A stretch of DNA of 64,000 nucleotides from Adiantum capillus-veneris (taxonomy: Eukaryota > Streptophyta > Polypodiopsida > Polypodiales > Pteridaceae), in NCBI GenBank assembly GCA_014529385.2, contig CM043970.1, positions 67,788,567-67,852,566 on the forward strand, written 5' to 3'. Positions within the stretch are counted from its first letter, which is position 1, and each line of letters begins with the position of its first letter. This document shows, piece after piece, positions 22,929-34,056 of the stretch. The position numbers and the translations under genes were made by a program. Under the pieces are notes generated by a model. It searched no databases, was not told the DNA's origin, and was given only the letters and a program-made list of their open reading frames with translations.

Positions 22929-23300
22929 ATGAGTTTAGTGCAGGTTCACAACATGTGTATTTGTACAAGTATATCATGCTTTATACGCAATTTAAGAGGT
23001 GCCATGAGCACAGCCTGGGACACATGTAATGCATGTGATCCCTATTGTCGGACAATGTGGCAAGGAGTAGATAATGAGAGAGACTTTTGCACCTGTGTCA
23101 TAAGAGCCACCGATGAGAAGTCTGAACATGGAACAAGAGCGGAAAAGGGAATGGCATGTCAAACCTTGTCAAGGGTATTCATAAAGAAAATACATGCTAG
23201 GGATTCCGAACATGAATTTGGAATGAGACAGAAAGCTCTCATCTACTAAGGGTAAAACCAAAGTGTCATGTTTAAATGTGTGTGTGTGTGTGTGTGTGTG
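22929..23300 (+). repeat. Repeat block P, copy 1 (direct partner at 25327-25690)
   Basis: Both copies start ATGAGTTTAGTGCAGGTTCA and end with a (GT)n tract. They share the blocks GACAATGTGGCAAGGAGTAG and AAGGGTAAAAC in order. The 121-codon frame here is not conserved in the second copy. Confidence 0.9.
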
Positions 23301-24797
23301 TGACCCACCCCCATCCCTGAGGAGAGGGTCCACATGGTGGGAGGTAGGGCCCACCATGTGGAACCCTACCCCCAACCAAATATGAACAGTTTAGCGACAA
23401 AGATAACGAAACAATCAGTATATGATGTGTCCAAAGAGGTATTTATCATATGGAAAGAGGCTACCATTTTGGTAAAAGTGGTGCCAATATGGCTAAATTA
23501 TTTACGTTTCACATTCCTAAAACAACCTTCTAATTAAGTATACTTTGTCAGAGTCAAAGAGAATCTGCCAGTCTAAGGTAATAGAACTATATGATATATG
23601 TGCTTGACCAGAGTAGGAGCCATGATCCCAACCCATCCCTTTGAATTAGGTGGGTCAAGTCAAAAAAATTATAGTAGGTCTAGGCCCATTGTATGGTGCT
23701 AACCCGACAAGGGTATGTGTGTTTAAGAATGATTTATCTAACAATAGTTTGATTTCACAAACTATTGAACTACAATGGGACTAGAGACTAGTGAAAGTGT
23801 AAATAACAAAACCTTATGTATACATTAGATAACATGTAGATAAAGTTAAGATTACAATTGACATTGATACTCACATATAGTGTATTACATGTTATTATGA
23901 AAGATTCATATACAAGGGTTATCTATAACCGAACACTGGATGATCTTCTGTTATTGTTGCAGTTGTCATTATAATCCCAAGGAAAGAATCTCTTACCTGT
24001 CACCATCCAAGGAACACAAGCCTGTCAGAATTGACATTACTTGCTAAGACAGGTGTCAATGACTCCCTCCCCTTGTTATTGGTGTCAAAAATTACAACAA
24101 AAACTAACACCATAACATAGATCAAATATTAAGTTTGAAAAATAGCCATTTATTTAGGATAATGTAAACATCATTTAATTCCAAAAAAAATCGGACAACA
24201 TCTCCTTTGTAATTTGAATCAATTTTCAAAAGTCCAGTCAAATGCCATCTCATCCGAAACCCTCACGTGAGGATTAAGGCCGTTTTTGAAGCATTGGGGT
24301 GTTTTCAAAGTAAAACACTAATACTAATTTCAAAACTTATCCTTCTATTCAACAAAAAGCATTTTATGTTTCTTGTACCATCAACAATGGTGTCATTCCC
24401 ATGGAGATGCAGTTAAGAGTCAAGTAAAAAAATCCAACATTCCATCAACTAAGTACTGTCAACCACAAAATACCCAATCTTATGATTACTTAGTATAGAG
24501 CAGATTATACCATGATACTTACAATGCCAAACCATGTAAGGGAATTAAAAAAATGTCGATCAATGAATCAAAACTAGAATTGTTGCTGTTTAACAAAAAT
24601 CACCAGCCAAGCTGCCAGATATTGTGTAGCCCTAGGTCATTAGAGCCGCCTAGGCCAAAGATATCTAATCTGACAAGAAAACCAACTAAGTTTAGTCCCA
24701 AACATGCAAGGGCGTTTAGTATATTTATCAAAACAAAAACTGCTTGTATTCACAAAATTCTCCAGCAGATTTGCCAAGCCATGTGCAACTCTAGGCC
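23245..24797 (+). repeat. Inverted partner of copy A
   Basis: Matches the reverse complement of 19489-21140 in block order, including the CCCACCCCCATCCC segment beside the dinucleotide tract and the GCCAAGCTGCCAGATATTG segment. The arms are about 1.55 kb and 2.1 kb apart. Confidence 0.9.
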
Positions 24798-25690
24798 AGC
24801 CTTAAGCAATCAAGTTTGTCAAGTGTGATTGTGTGTTAGATTTTTAGAAATTGGACATTATCTTCTTTGCATTCCAAAAATTATTAAAAAATTCCCATAG
24901 ATTATCATCTCTTACGACACCCCATAATTCCTCCTGTCTACACCAGAGTAAATAGAGATCCAAAAGAGCACTTAAATAAAAACCAATTGTACTTTATAGC
25001 TGAGAATGCTTTACTTAGATGTCAAAGAATAAACCATATATTCATCCTCCCAATTCATATGAGTAAAAGGAATTGCTCATATGTGTGTGTGTGTGTGTGT
25101 ATGATTATTCTCATAAATTATAAACTACTATGTTTATCTCAACAACCACAAACGGATCATCTGAGTGTCAACAACCAAACTATTTTAAATGATGAGAATC
25201 AGTAATGTCATAATTTTATGTGTAAAAGGACTCAGAGTACATAGAATCCTTTTCAACACTTAAAAAAGATGTTTGATACACTGCTTATCATATGTAAATA
25301 CCACCAAACCTTCCTTTGCATAACTTATAATGAGTTTAGTGCAGGTTCACAACATGTGTATTTGTACAAGTATATCATTCTTTATACGCAATTAAGAGGT
25401 GCCATGCGCATGGTTTGGGACACATGGAATGCATGTGATCCCTACTGTCAGACAATGTGGCAAGGAGTAGATAATGAGAGAGACATTTGGCACCTTTGTC
25501 ATAAGAGCCACCGGGGAAAATTCTAAACATGGAACAAGAACGGAAAAGGATATGGCTTGTCAAACCTTGTCAAGGGTATTCATAAAGAAAATACATGATA
25601 GGGATTCCAAACACGAATTTGGAATGAGACAAAAAGCTCTCATCTACTAAGGGTAAAACGAAAGTGTCATGTTGAAATGTGTGTATGTGT
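24490..25690 (+). repeat. Repeat blocks R (copy 2) and P (copy 2)
   Basis: R at 24490-25325 is followed directly by P at 25327-25690. With the first copies this gives direct repeats flanking the inverted-partner block, a layout that can arise by tandem insertion or unequal exchange. A (GT)n tract lies at 25081-25100. Confidence 0.88.
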
Positions 25691-25978
25691 GTGCCCATCT
25701 CTAGGGATGGCATGAAGGCAAAGAAGAAGCCATGTGGGTATGCATGCGGGTATGAAGTTGCAAGGAAGAGTGAGGAAAGTCAATATTTATGAGAGACAGT
25801 GCCACTAGTTTTTGCCCATGTAGATGTGTGTGTGTTTTAGTTATCTACATATACTACCCATAGACGAACATACATATGTTCAAAGACTAAGGTACCCAAA
25901 TAAATACAAGGTTTATTATACAAAACAAGCTTAGATAGCATAATTTTGTATAAATGAATACCATCAGGTTGGTGCAAG

Positions 25979-26510
25979 TCACCATCCAAAGGGTAGAGAT
26001 TCCTTTACAATGTGCGAACCAATAGCTAATCTTCCAAACAATAAAGCAACCAAAAAGCTGAACCAAAGAGAGTAGCCCTCACTTGCACCCATAGAAACAA
26101 CATAACATTCTGTTAGCATTGGCTCTGTATATAGGTGATGTACAGGCATCCTACTTGTTATCCAATCCACAAATGTACAGCTTTGTTTTGCAAATAAACT
26201 TATGATTGAAAAAATAAATTTAAATAGACTTTGGTAGTCAATTACAACTTCATAAAAAGCTTCAACAGCCTCCAAATTGCCAATGATTGTCATTTATGCA
26301 TCTTTATAATTTATCTCCTTATTCTTGTAAGTTCGATTAAGATATGCTCTCTGCCTCGACCATGCCATGTTCTTTACCCCAAAGGAGGCTATATATTCTA
26401 CCCTAGCTGCCTTAAGCTTTTTGAGATATGTCCTCTCTTGATCGGATCGACTATAGTACTCATTCGAGCAGTCATTCAATACCTTGGTATAACTTGATAA
26501 TAGTAGACAA
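25979..26510 (-). other. Unrecognised open stretch with one internal stop
   Basis: The minus strand reads about 175 codons with a single stop near 26296. The first half is Lys/Arg/Tyr-rich (YLKKLKAARVEYIASF, WSRQRAYLNR). The second half is hydrophobic, with two likely membrane-type segments (FKFIFSIISLF and LWFSFLVALLFG). I recognise no family. It could be an exon of a host gene, a domain of a decayed TE, or chance. Confidence 0.25.
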
Positions 26511-27251
26511 ATAATTTTTTGGCATTATGAGCAACAAAACCGTTCACAATTTTTTGTATTACAAAACCCTAACAGGTTTTGCCATAATCGTGAGCGACAT
26601 CCACCCTCAAATGGCTGGATTCCATATACCTTTTTCAAAAACACCAAGAGTCTAACTGCACTGATTATACCTGAAGTAATCTACACATGCTATAATAACA
26701 TGCCAAGTCAAAAAGAAAAACTAGTTTATATAAACCTATATGCTGTTAGTTGGTCTAGATCTTGTGTATGTTCCGAGACATAATGTCATGTCGAGAATAT
26801 CCAAAAACTAAAAACACCAAGAGTTTTTGTACGCAAAAACATGAAATTGGTAATAAGAGTCCAGCTAAGAGACCATAACCATCTAGCCATGTCATCCACA
26901 GTTTGAGGTGTCATAAGTTACCAGAATTTTATTAGACAACAAAAATTAACAACTATTTTTGCCAATGTACACAGCATCAGCCTAGAAGCCCTATGCTGCG
27001 CGTATATCTACTAAACAAGAAGTATACTTACCTAGTTATCAATTTAACCCAAAAATTAGCCCTATATCAGCACCATACTCGGTTTTGATGCCATATACCA
27101 GGTGAAGTTAGCTTTAGATCCAGACTAAGGAGTTCAATGTAAACCATGCCTGTTTAGTAGGAAGCAAACAGCTAGAGACACATTGCCTACAGAAGTTATG
27201 TACCCGAATTTGGAAATATGTGATTCCATATGAATCTAGCAAAGAGACCCC
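26511..27251. other. No recognisable feature
   Basis: AT-rich, no significant open frame and no repeat partner noticed. It ends exactly where homology to LTR-A begins. Confidence 0.5.
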
Positions 27252-27718
27252 AGATGCCCACAAGGTGTACTCAAATCCTATTGGATGGCCTTGGAGGTGG
27301 ACCAATGAGAACTAGGCTAGAGTAAATCTAGTTTAATTAATTTAAAAACACTCCATAAAAGAACCAATAAGAATTAAGCTCTCTAGAAGACTATTGGACG
27401 TCTCCCAAGGGGTCCAATGAGCGTTCAACAACCCAATGGCTTGCCTGATTCCTATTGTCCAGGAGACGAAGGGGTCCAATGAGAGTTTAGTTGCATTAAT
27501 TAATTACCTAAAGCTCTCACAAAAGGGCAAAGGGGACACATGTCAGAAGGCTATCATTTATGCTCTTGAAATTCTATTGGCTAGGCCTGGGGAGGTCCAA
27601 TAGGGTTGCAGCATGAGCAAATAGCAAGAGGGGTCGACCAAGAGAGAGAGGGGGACTGATTTTGTCAAGGAATTATTGCATACACACTCACACTAGGCCA
27701 TGTGTGGAGTAAGAAGAC

Positions 27719-27774
<56 letters not shown>

Positions 27775-28438
27775 TCTCAAGCTTTAATGGAAAGCTTATC
27801 ACCTACTCCAAGCTTGTGAGAAGGGAGGCCTACACCAACAACTCTTGGCTTTGTGATGCAAATCCAACCAAGAGCCAAGATTCAATGCATGCTCATCTAC
27901 TCTACTATGCTAATTACTAAGCTAAGCTATGCTAATATGAGTGATTATGTGAGGAGATGTACATCTTTCTCGTAAGGATACTCCTTCTTCCTCTCAATCT
28001 ACTCTCATACCCCGCTAGCTCTCACCATCTTCAAAGGTGTGTGAGGTCTTGGGTTTGAAACCATGAGGGAATTGATGTTGTGTTTGATAAGTGTTTAGCT
28101 TAGTGCTTGAAGCTTCCATCTTCATTGCACTAGCTAGCATTGAAGGAACACAAAGAATTGTATTGTAAAATGTCTCTCTTGATGGGAGAAACCATAATAC
28201 AAAGCCTTTTGGAGGGGGGACTGGCTCCATGTAAATCCGGTCCTCAACTATTGTCAATAGTTTAATTTCTCTCTCTTTTGAAGTATTGTTCATGCTATCT
28301 AACTAGATGTTATGCTTTTTGTTGCTCTCTCCACCCAAGCACTCTTCTTATTCTCATTAGGAAACTATTATAATGAAATGCTCACTATGTTCATGCTATT
28401 TTCTGCTACACACAAGTTACTAGGCCATTAATGTTACA
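27252..28438 (+). repeat. 5' LTR (LTR-A), truncated at its outer end
   Basis: Homologous to the 3' LTR at 34057-35886 from its position about 34500 onward, so the first 450 bp or so are missing. Ends ...GTTACA just before the PBS. It contains a (CT)n tract at 27717-27773, downstream of which the AAGCTTTAATGGAAAGCTT inverted motif occurs in all intact copies. LTR-A also occurs at 39265-39925 (-), 44844-46246 (+) and 62404-63807 (-). Confidence 0.92.
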
Positions 28439-28439
28439 T

Positions 28440-28451
28440 TGGTATCAGAGC
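28440..28451 (+). other. Primer-binding site (initiator Met-tRNA)
   Basis: TGGTATCAGAGC one base after the 5' LTR end (ACA at 28436-28438). It primes minus-strand DNA synthesis in LTR retrotransposons. Confidence 0.95.
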
Positions 28452-28850
28452 ACAAGTTTTCTCTTTTCTTGCTCAAGAAGGGAGGTCCTCAAGCTAGCTA
28501 TAAATGGTTGGTATTATTAATTGCATGTAAGTAGAATAGGGATTTTTCAGCTTTGCAATGTGCCTGTCTTCGTGTAGTTAATGGGGCATCACCCTTTAGA
28601 GCTATGGTCTTAATAGTGGAGTCCTACGGGGCTTGCCTACGGCTTGACCACTATTGAGCTATTAGAAGCTTGACAGGAGCCGGTGTTGTTTTGGTGTTGA
28701 ACGACCCTCTCTTCTATTCCTTGCAATTGATGGTATTTGAGTCACGAGTACAGTAGTTGAGTGCTTTTTCTAAAGGGGTAAAGAGGAGGAGCAACTAGGG
28801 CTTGAAGTGCCAAAGTACACCTAGAAAGTTTACACCTAAAATTTGTTAGA

Positions 28851-30345
28851 ATGGCTGACAATAGTAAAGAGAGTGAAATTAATGTTGATAACTTTGATTT
28901 TGCTAATGAGCAGGCTACTAATGATGCCCCTATGCTTGTTATTTACCTTGTTTCTAGGCGTCAACAAGCCATGGACAATCCATCCCTCCAAAGTGAAGTG
29001 CAACGGCAACTTTGTGCTCATGGGATTCTCCAAGCTCCCCACCATGATGAGAGAGTACCTAAGAGCCTCCTTGTGAGACTTCCAAAAGAGGCCTCTCTCC
29101 GATTCGGGAAGAAGAAGAGGATCCATACGAAGGCTCAGAAATTTGCTTCTCGATGACGCATCTCCTTCTCAAAGGAGAACTCAAGAGCCCCCACCAAAGG
29201 AACGAGAAAGAAGTGAGTGTCTTGTCACCTCGGTGGAGGTGGCTCCACGAAGATGGCGGGCTAAATGCTCTCCATCACCTTAAAAATGGACAAGACCATC
29301 GCACACTCCTCCACACCATAATTCAAAGAGGGATGACAAAAATCAAGAGAAGAAAAAGGCAAGAAAGAGGACACCCTCTTCTCCATCTTCTTCATCCTCT
29401 TCCTCTTACGAAAGTGATGGTGAAGAGAAAGAAGATCAAGGCAAGAAAAAGGAGAGAAAGAGGTCACCCTCTTCTCCATCTTCCTCAAATTCTTCATCTT
29501 CTGAAGAAAGTGATGGTGCAACCTTTGAACCATCAAAAAGAAGAGGCCATAGGAAATCCTATGTCGCATCATCCAAGCTCAAGAAGCTCAAAGAGGGAGG
29601 GAAGAGCATCACTTTCCTTACCTACGATGGCACCTTTGGTGCTACGGACAAAGTCTTGGCCTTTATCCAACAATTTGATGCGGCGTTTGGGGATTAGGGA
29701 ATCACGGAGTCCTCTAAGCTACCCCATGCAGCTATGCACTTTCAAAAGTCCTCCAGACAATGGTGGTCTAGCCTATGGGCCAACGGTGAAGCTCCACAAA
29801 CATGGAAAGCTTTAAGAGCTTCCATTATGAAGTAGTGTTTGGCCATCGATTCCAAAGACAAAGTACTCACTAAATGGCGAAGCTTGAAGCTCTCTCCCTA
29901 CAAATCCATTCACAAATATGTAGACAACTTTTGGGACTTACAACTCAAAGCAACTGCCTTCAAAAAGTTGGATTTTGCAGAGCAAAAGCAACAATTTTGT
30001 GCTAGCTTAACTGAAGAAATGGCAGAGTATGTTAACTCCCAAAGGCCACGCACCATATCGACAGTTATACACCATACTATGGTGGCTTCTCAAATCAATT
30101 TCCAAACAGGGGCTAAAAGAAATTCTAAGCCCATGGAAAACAAGGGTTCCAATGAGCCTAACGGGAAGGACAATGTCCAAAAGTCTCGTCAGGGTAATTC
30201 CAACAAAGCTAAAGAGAAGCGAGTTTACAAAGGCAAAAACAAACTCTCTCCTGAAGATCTTGAGCATTATCGCAAGGATAACCACTGTTTCAAGTGCGAC
30301 GAGCAAGGGCATGCGTAACGTGCTTGTCCTCAAAAGAACACCCGC
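28851..30345 (+). pseudogene. Chromovirus gag (matrix/capsid/nucleocapsid), disrupted
   Basis: Starts MADNSKESEINVDNF, a leader shared with the chimeric element in the inverted-repeat arms. After a frameshift come Lys/Ser-rich acidic repeats (29340-29560) and the capsid region (about 29560-30110: SITFLTYDGTFGATDKVLAF, QWWSSLWANG, WDLQLKATAFKKLDFAEQ). The nucleocapsid zinc knuckle CFKCDEQGHA-stop-RAC is at 30287-30330. In-frame stops lie near 29696, 29834 and 30316 (inside the knuckle). Gag would normally package element RNA in cytoplasmic particles; this copy cannot make the full protein. Confidence 0.9.
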
Positions 30346-30419
30346 CATGAACCTCCTAGAGCTACCTTGGTTGAAATCCAAGAGGAGGAAACTCACCACA
30401 AAGGATCTCCTCTATGCCA

Positions 30420-30740
30420 TGCTCAAGGTAAGAGAACATGATGCTTTTATTCTCTTTGACCCTGGTTCTACTCACAATTTCATATCCACAGAGTTGGCTA
30501 GCAAGCTAGGCATATAAGCTTATGAGATGGGAGATGTCCTACCCGTAGAGGGTGCTTTCAAGGGGCAATAAGCTTCAATCACTCCCTAAATCAAGAAATT
30601 GAGGCTCCATGTCCAAAGCTATGTGGACAAAGAGGACTTCTTTATCTCTCCTCTCAAGCGACGATGTAATCCTAGGGGCCCCACGATTTGATCGCGTGGC
30701 AGCCAATGTTAAATTCCCTAAAAGGAGAATCTACTTTAGG
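30420..30740 (+). pseudogene. Chromovirus aspartic protease remnant
   Basis: LFDPGSTHNFISTELASKLG at about 30456-30515 is the active-site region. The catalytic D-S/T-G is changed to D-P-G, then a stop follows. The C-terminal DDVILGAPRF piece is at about 30655-30690 in another frame. The protease normally cuts the gag-pol polyprotein; this one is inactive by the active-site change and the stop. Confidence 0.85.
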
Positions 30741-31870
30741 TTCAGGGGAAAAGATATGTACATAGATGCTAAGCTAATGGGTAACACCATACCAATTGTA
30801 CATACACAAGCTTTCAATAAGTCAATAAAGAGCTCTATTTTCGTGTACATGATTTTTGTTAAAGATTCTCAAAATGAACCTAATGTTTTAGCAAAAGAAA
30901 ATATACACACTCACAAGGAATTAGAGTTATCCAATTTTCTCAAGGGGTTTCAAGATGTCTTTATTGACGACATCCCTTGTGAGCTACCTCCTAAACGAGT
31001 CAATGATGACCATGCAATTGAACTTCTTCTAGGAAGTTCACCGCCTAATAAACCTCCTTATAGAGTTTCTTAAGATGAACAAGAGGAGATTATGCGGCAA
31101 GTGCATGAGTTAGTTGAGAAGGGCATGGTTAGGCCTAGCTCATCTCCATTTTGCTCACCTGTGCTATTAATGCAAAAGAAAGATGGCACATATTGTATGT
31201 GTGTCAACTATAGAGCACTAAATAGGATCACTATCAAGAATAGGTTTCTCGTTTCACGGGTAGAAGACCTATTTGATAAGGTACAAGGATCCACCTACTT
31301 CAGTTGGATTGACCTAAAAAGTGGCTATCATCAAATAAGGATAGTTGATCAAGACATTGTAAAGACCACATTTTGCACTACGTTTGGTCTTTACGAATAT
31401 ATAGTCATGCCTTTTGGCTTAACCAATGCACCAGCCACATTCAACCGCTTGATGGAGAAGCTATTCAGGCCTTACCGAATCTTTACTGGAGTGTTCTTTC
31501 ATGATATTATCATTTACTCTAATTCATTAGATGAACACAAGGAACACCTCCAGGTAATATTTCAAGTCCTAAGAGAGAATAAACTTTATGTTAATCAAAA
31601 GAAAAGTGTATTTTTCTTGCAAGAGATTCAGTATTTAGGTCACATTATCTCTCAAGATGGCATCCAAATGGATCCATCAAAGTTAGAGGATATAAAAGGA
31701 TGGCCTAAACCAAGGAATCTTCATGAATTGAGAAGCTTTATAGGTATGTGTGCATACTATAAATGCTTCATAGAAAAGTTCTCACAAATTGCAGGACCAT
31801 AACATGAACTAAAAAAGAAAAATGTTAGGTATTCATGGTCTGCCAAGGAGAACAATGCTTTTGAAAAGCT
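30741..31870 (+). pseudogene. Chromovirus reverse transcriptase
   Basis: Long nearly open stretches with full RT landmarks: ELPPKRVNDDHAIEL and PPYRVS upstream (30975-31070, then a stop), MVRPSSSPFCSPVLLMQKKD, YFSWIDLKSGYHQIRI (fingers/palm, first catalytic Asp kept), YIVMPFGLTNAPATFNRLM, then VFFHDIIIYSNS where the second catalytic box should read x-D-D. The first Asp of that pair is His (codon 31500-31502). The thumb/connection part has YLGHIISQDGIQMDP and ELRSFIGMCAYYKCFIEKFS, ending in a stop at 31801. Polymerase activity should be abolished by the Asp-to-His change alone. Confidence 0.93.
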
Positions 31871-32411
31871 TAAATAAAAGCTTATCTCTCAGCCTATGCT
31901 TACACTACCAGATCTCTCAAAGCCATTTGAGGTCCAATGTGATGCTTGTGGTGATTGCCTTGTAGTTGTTTTGCTCCAAGAAGGGTATGCCATAGCCTAT
32001 GAAAGTTGAAGGCTCGAAACTATTGAGCAAGCTCTAGGCATATATGAAAAGGAACTCCTCGCAGTTCTACATGCCTTAGACTCATGGAAGCACTATTTAT
32101 TAGGGACTCCTTTAATTCTACAAACGGATCACCAAAGTCTTAACTACTTCATGACGCAGACCAAGCTCTCCGACAAATAAATGAGATGGGCAAATTTCCT
32201 TTTGCAATTTCATTTTCATACTGCTCACATTGCTGGCAAGCATAATCAAGTAGCCGATGCACTCTCAAGATGGCCGAGAGTGAATGCGGTTTCCATAGCA
32301 ACTCACAATGATCTATCTTCTATGATAGATGAGTATGCTATTGATCCTGATTTTAGAGATGTGATTTCAGCCCTTGCATCAAGGAAGAAAGAGGAATTAT
32401 CTACCTTATAA
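31871..32411 (+). pseudogene. Chromovirus RNase H and linker
   Basis: PFEVQCDACGDCLVVVL (first catalytic Asp), YEKELLAVLHALDSWKHYLL (Glu) and LQTDHQSLNYFM (Asp) are present, as is the tail HIAGKHNQVADALSRWP. Stops occur near 31875, 32008 and 32178. RNase H degrades the RNA template during reverse transcription. Its catalytic residues look intact but the frame is broken. Confidence 0.88.
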
Positions 32412-33454
32412 TATGGTTATTTTCTCTATGGCAATAGACTATGCGTTACTAACTCACTACGTGAGAAAGTAATGTATGAATCTCATGCTCCTCCTTATGT
32501 AGGGCATAAAGGGATTCAATCTTCCCTAAAAGGGATTGAAACATATTTCTATTTGCCTACCATGAAAGCAAACATACAAGAGTATGTTTCTAAATGTGTG
32601 GTATGCCAAAAGACAAAATTTGATAGAGGGAAGCAACCTGTAATTCTTCAACCTTTGCTACTCCCTAATTCACCATGGGAGAGCATATCCATGGATTTTA
32701 TCTTTGGGTTGCTTAAGTCTATCCATGGGAATACGGGAATATGGACGATAGTAGACAGTTTCAGTAAACAAGCTCATTTTATACCTATCAAAAAGACTAT
32801 CAAAGCCCATCAAATGGCAACCCTCTTCATTTCACAAATCTTCGAGTACCATCGCTTGCCAATGTCCATAGCGTCAGATAGAGATCCTAGAATGACCAGT
32901 AATTTTTGGCAGGCTCTCTTTGAGAATTTAGGAACAAGGCTAATTTCTCTTCGGCCTATCACCTGCAAACGGATGGCCAAAGTGAAATACCTAACCTAAC
33001 AATTCTCGATCTACTAAAAGCCTATGTAACAAAAGTAGATCAAAGATCCCAATGGGAGAAGTACTTACCCTTAGTGGAGTATGCCTAGAATAACACTATA
33101 CATACTTCCACACAAAAAGCACCTTTTGAGGTAATTGAGGGAAGATAAAAAAGTTCCCTGCTACTTAAGGTACACGGGAAGATCTTTGCTACATATGAGT
33201 ATAGCCGAGGCCTACAAGAATCTTTCCAAAAGTTTAAGGATGCTATCTCTATCTCACAGCAAAGGCAAAAGGCTGCTGCTGACAAGCACAGAAGAGCCCA
33301 AGCCTTTAAAGAAATTGATTGGGTCTTACTTAAATTTTCCAAGGGTCGATTAAGGCACACGACGGGCAAGAATCCTACGGAACACCAAAAGTACTATGCT
33401 AAGTTATCAAACATGTACTATGGTCCCTTCTAGATTCTTAGGCCAATCAATGAG
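32412..33454 (+). pseudogene. Chromovirus integrase
   Basis: The zinc-binding HHCC region is at 32472-32640 (ESHAPPYVGHKG, CVVCQKTKFDRGKQP). The core has SMDFIFGLLKS (Asp 1), GIWTIVDSFSKQAHFIPI and SIASDRDPRMTSNFW (Asp 2). A frameshift near 32960 puts the QTDGQSE motif (catalytic Glu) in the next frame. C-terminal pieces RRAQAFKEIDWVLLKFSKGRL and YYGPF are at 33290-33430, with stops at about 33088, 33147 and 33432. Integrase would insert the cDNA into chromatin; this copy is not functional. Confidence 0.9.
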
Positions 33455-33772
33455 ATGGCCTATCAACTCAAGTTGCCTGGCCATTGGCTCATACACAATG
33501 ATTTCCATGTGAGCCTACTAAAGCATTACAAAGGAGATCCATCTCAAGAACCAACTATTGAAGAACCACCGGAGATTGAGGACCAAGAAGAGGTGTTGCA
33601 GCCCGAGTCCATTCTCCGACATGAAGACAAGGTACTAAGAGGTGGTAAGATTATCCGCCGATATCTTATTAAGTTTAAGAATTATCCTTTTGAAGATGCT
33701 AGATGGATGCAAGGCATACAACTAAAGGATAACCTAAACCTTGTCAATGCTTGCAATGCTTTCCTAGAGTAA
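33455..33772 (+). pseudogene. Integrase GPY tail and chromodomain of the chromovirus
   Basis: Open frame MAYQLKLPGHWLIHNDFHVS (integrase C-terminal end) followed by acidic EEPPEIEDQEEVLQPESIL. Then comes a chromodomain-like block, ILRHEDKVLRGGKIIRRYLI, with KFKNYPFEDARWM (the position of the usual V-K-W-x-G-x-x-x-x-x-x-T-W-E). In chromoviruses this domain steers integration to marked chromatin. It classifies the element as chromovirus. Trp of the usual K-W is Phe here and the E after the last W is Met. Confidence 0.85.
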
Positions 33773-34018
33773 GCAAATGTACAAATGTTAAAAATGAACA
33801 AAGTTTTTATCTTGTAAGACTCTTTTTCTCTTTATTGTGCACAAATGTGAAGTAGTATGCATGCCTAGATCAAGTTTACAGAGACGACGTCTCCCAAACA
33901 CCAAATAGAGCTTGTCACTCTACTACAAAAGATTGATAGGACTATGGAATGATGTTGTAGGGTAACATAGGGATCCTCTACCTACTAGAAAAAGGAATAT
34001 GATTTATCTTTTCTACCC

Positions 34019-34038
34019 CATAGTCGATGACGACTATG
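34019..34038 (+). other. Perfect hairpin next to the polypurine tract
   Basis: CATAGTCG - ATGA - CGACTATG, an 8-bp perfect stem with a 4-nt loop, 5 bp upstream of the purine-rich AAGAGAGAGG (34043-34052) that precedes the 3' LTR. Its role, if any, is unknown. Confidence 0.75.
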
Positions 34039-34056
34039 ATATCAAGAGAGAGGTAA

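Noticed and set aside
30007-30399. 130-codon minus-strand ORF
   Set aside because: Antisense to the chromovirus gag and zinc knuckle.
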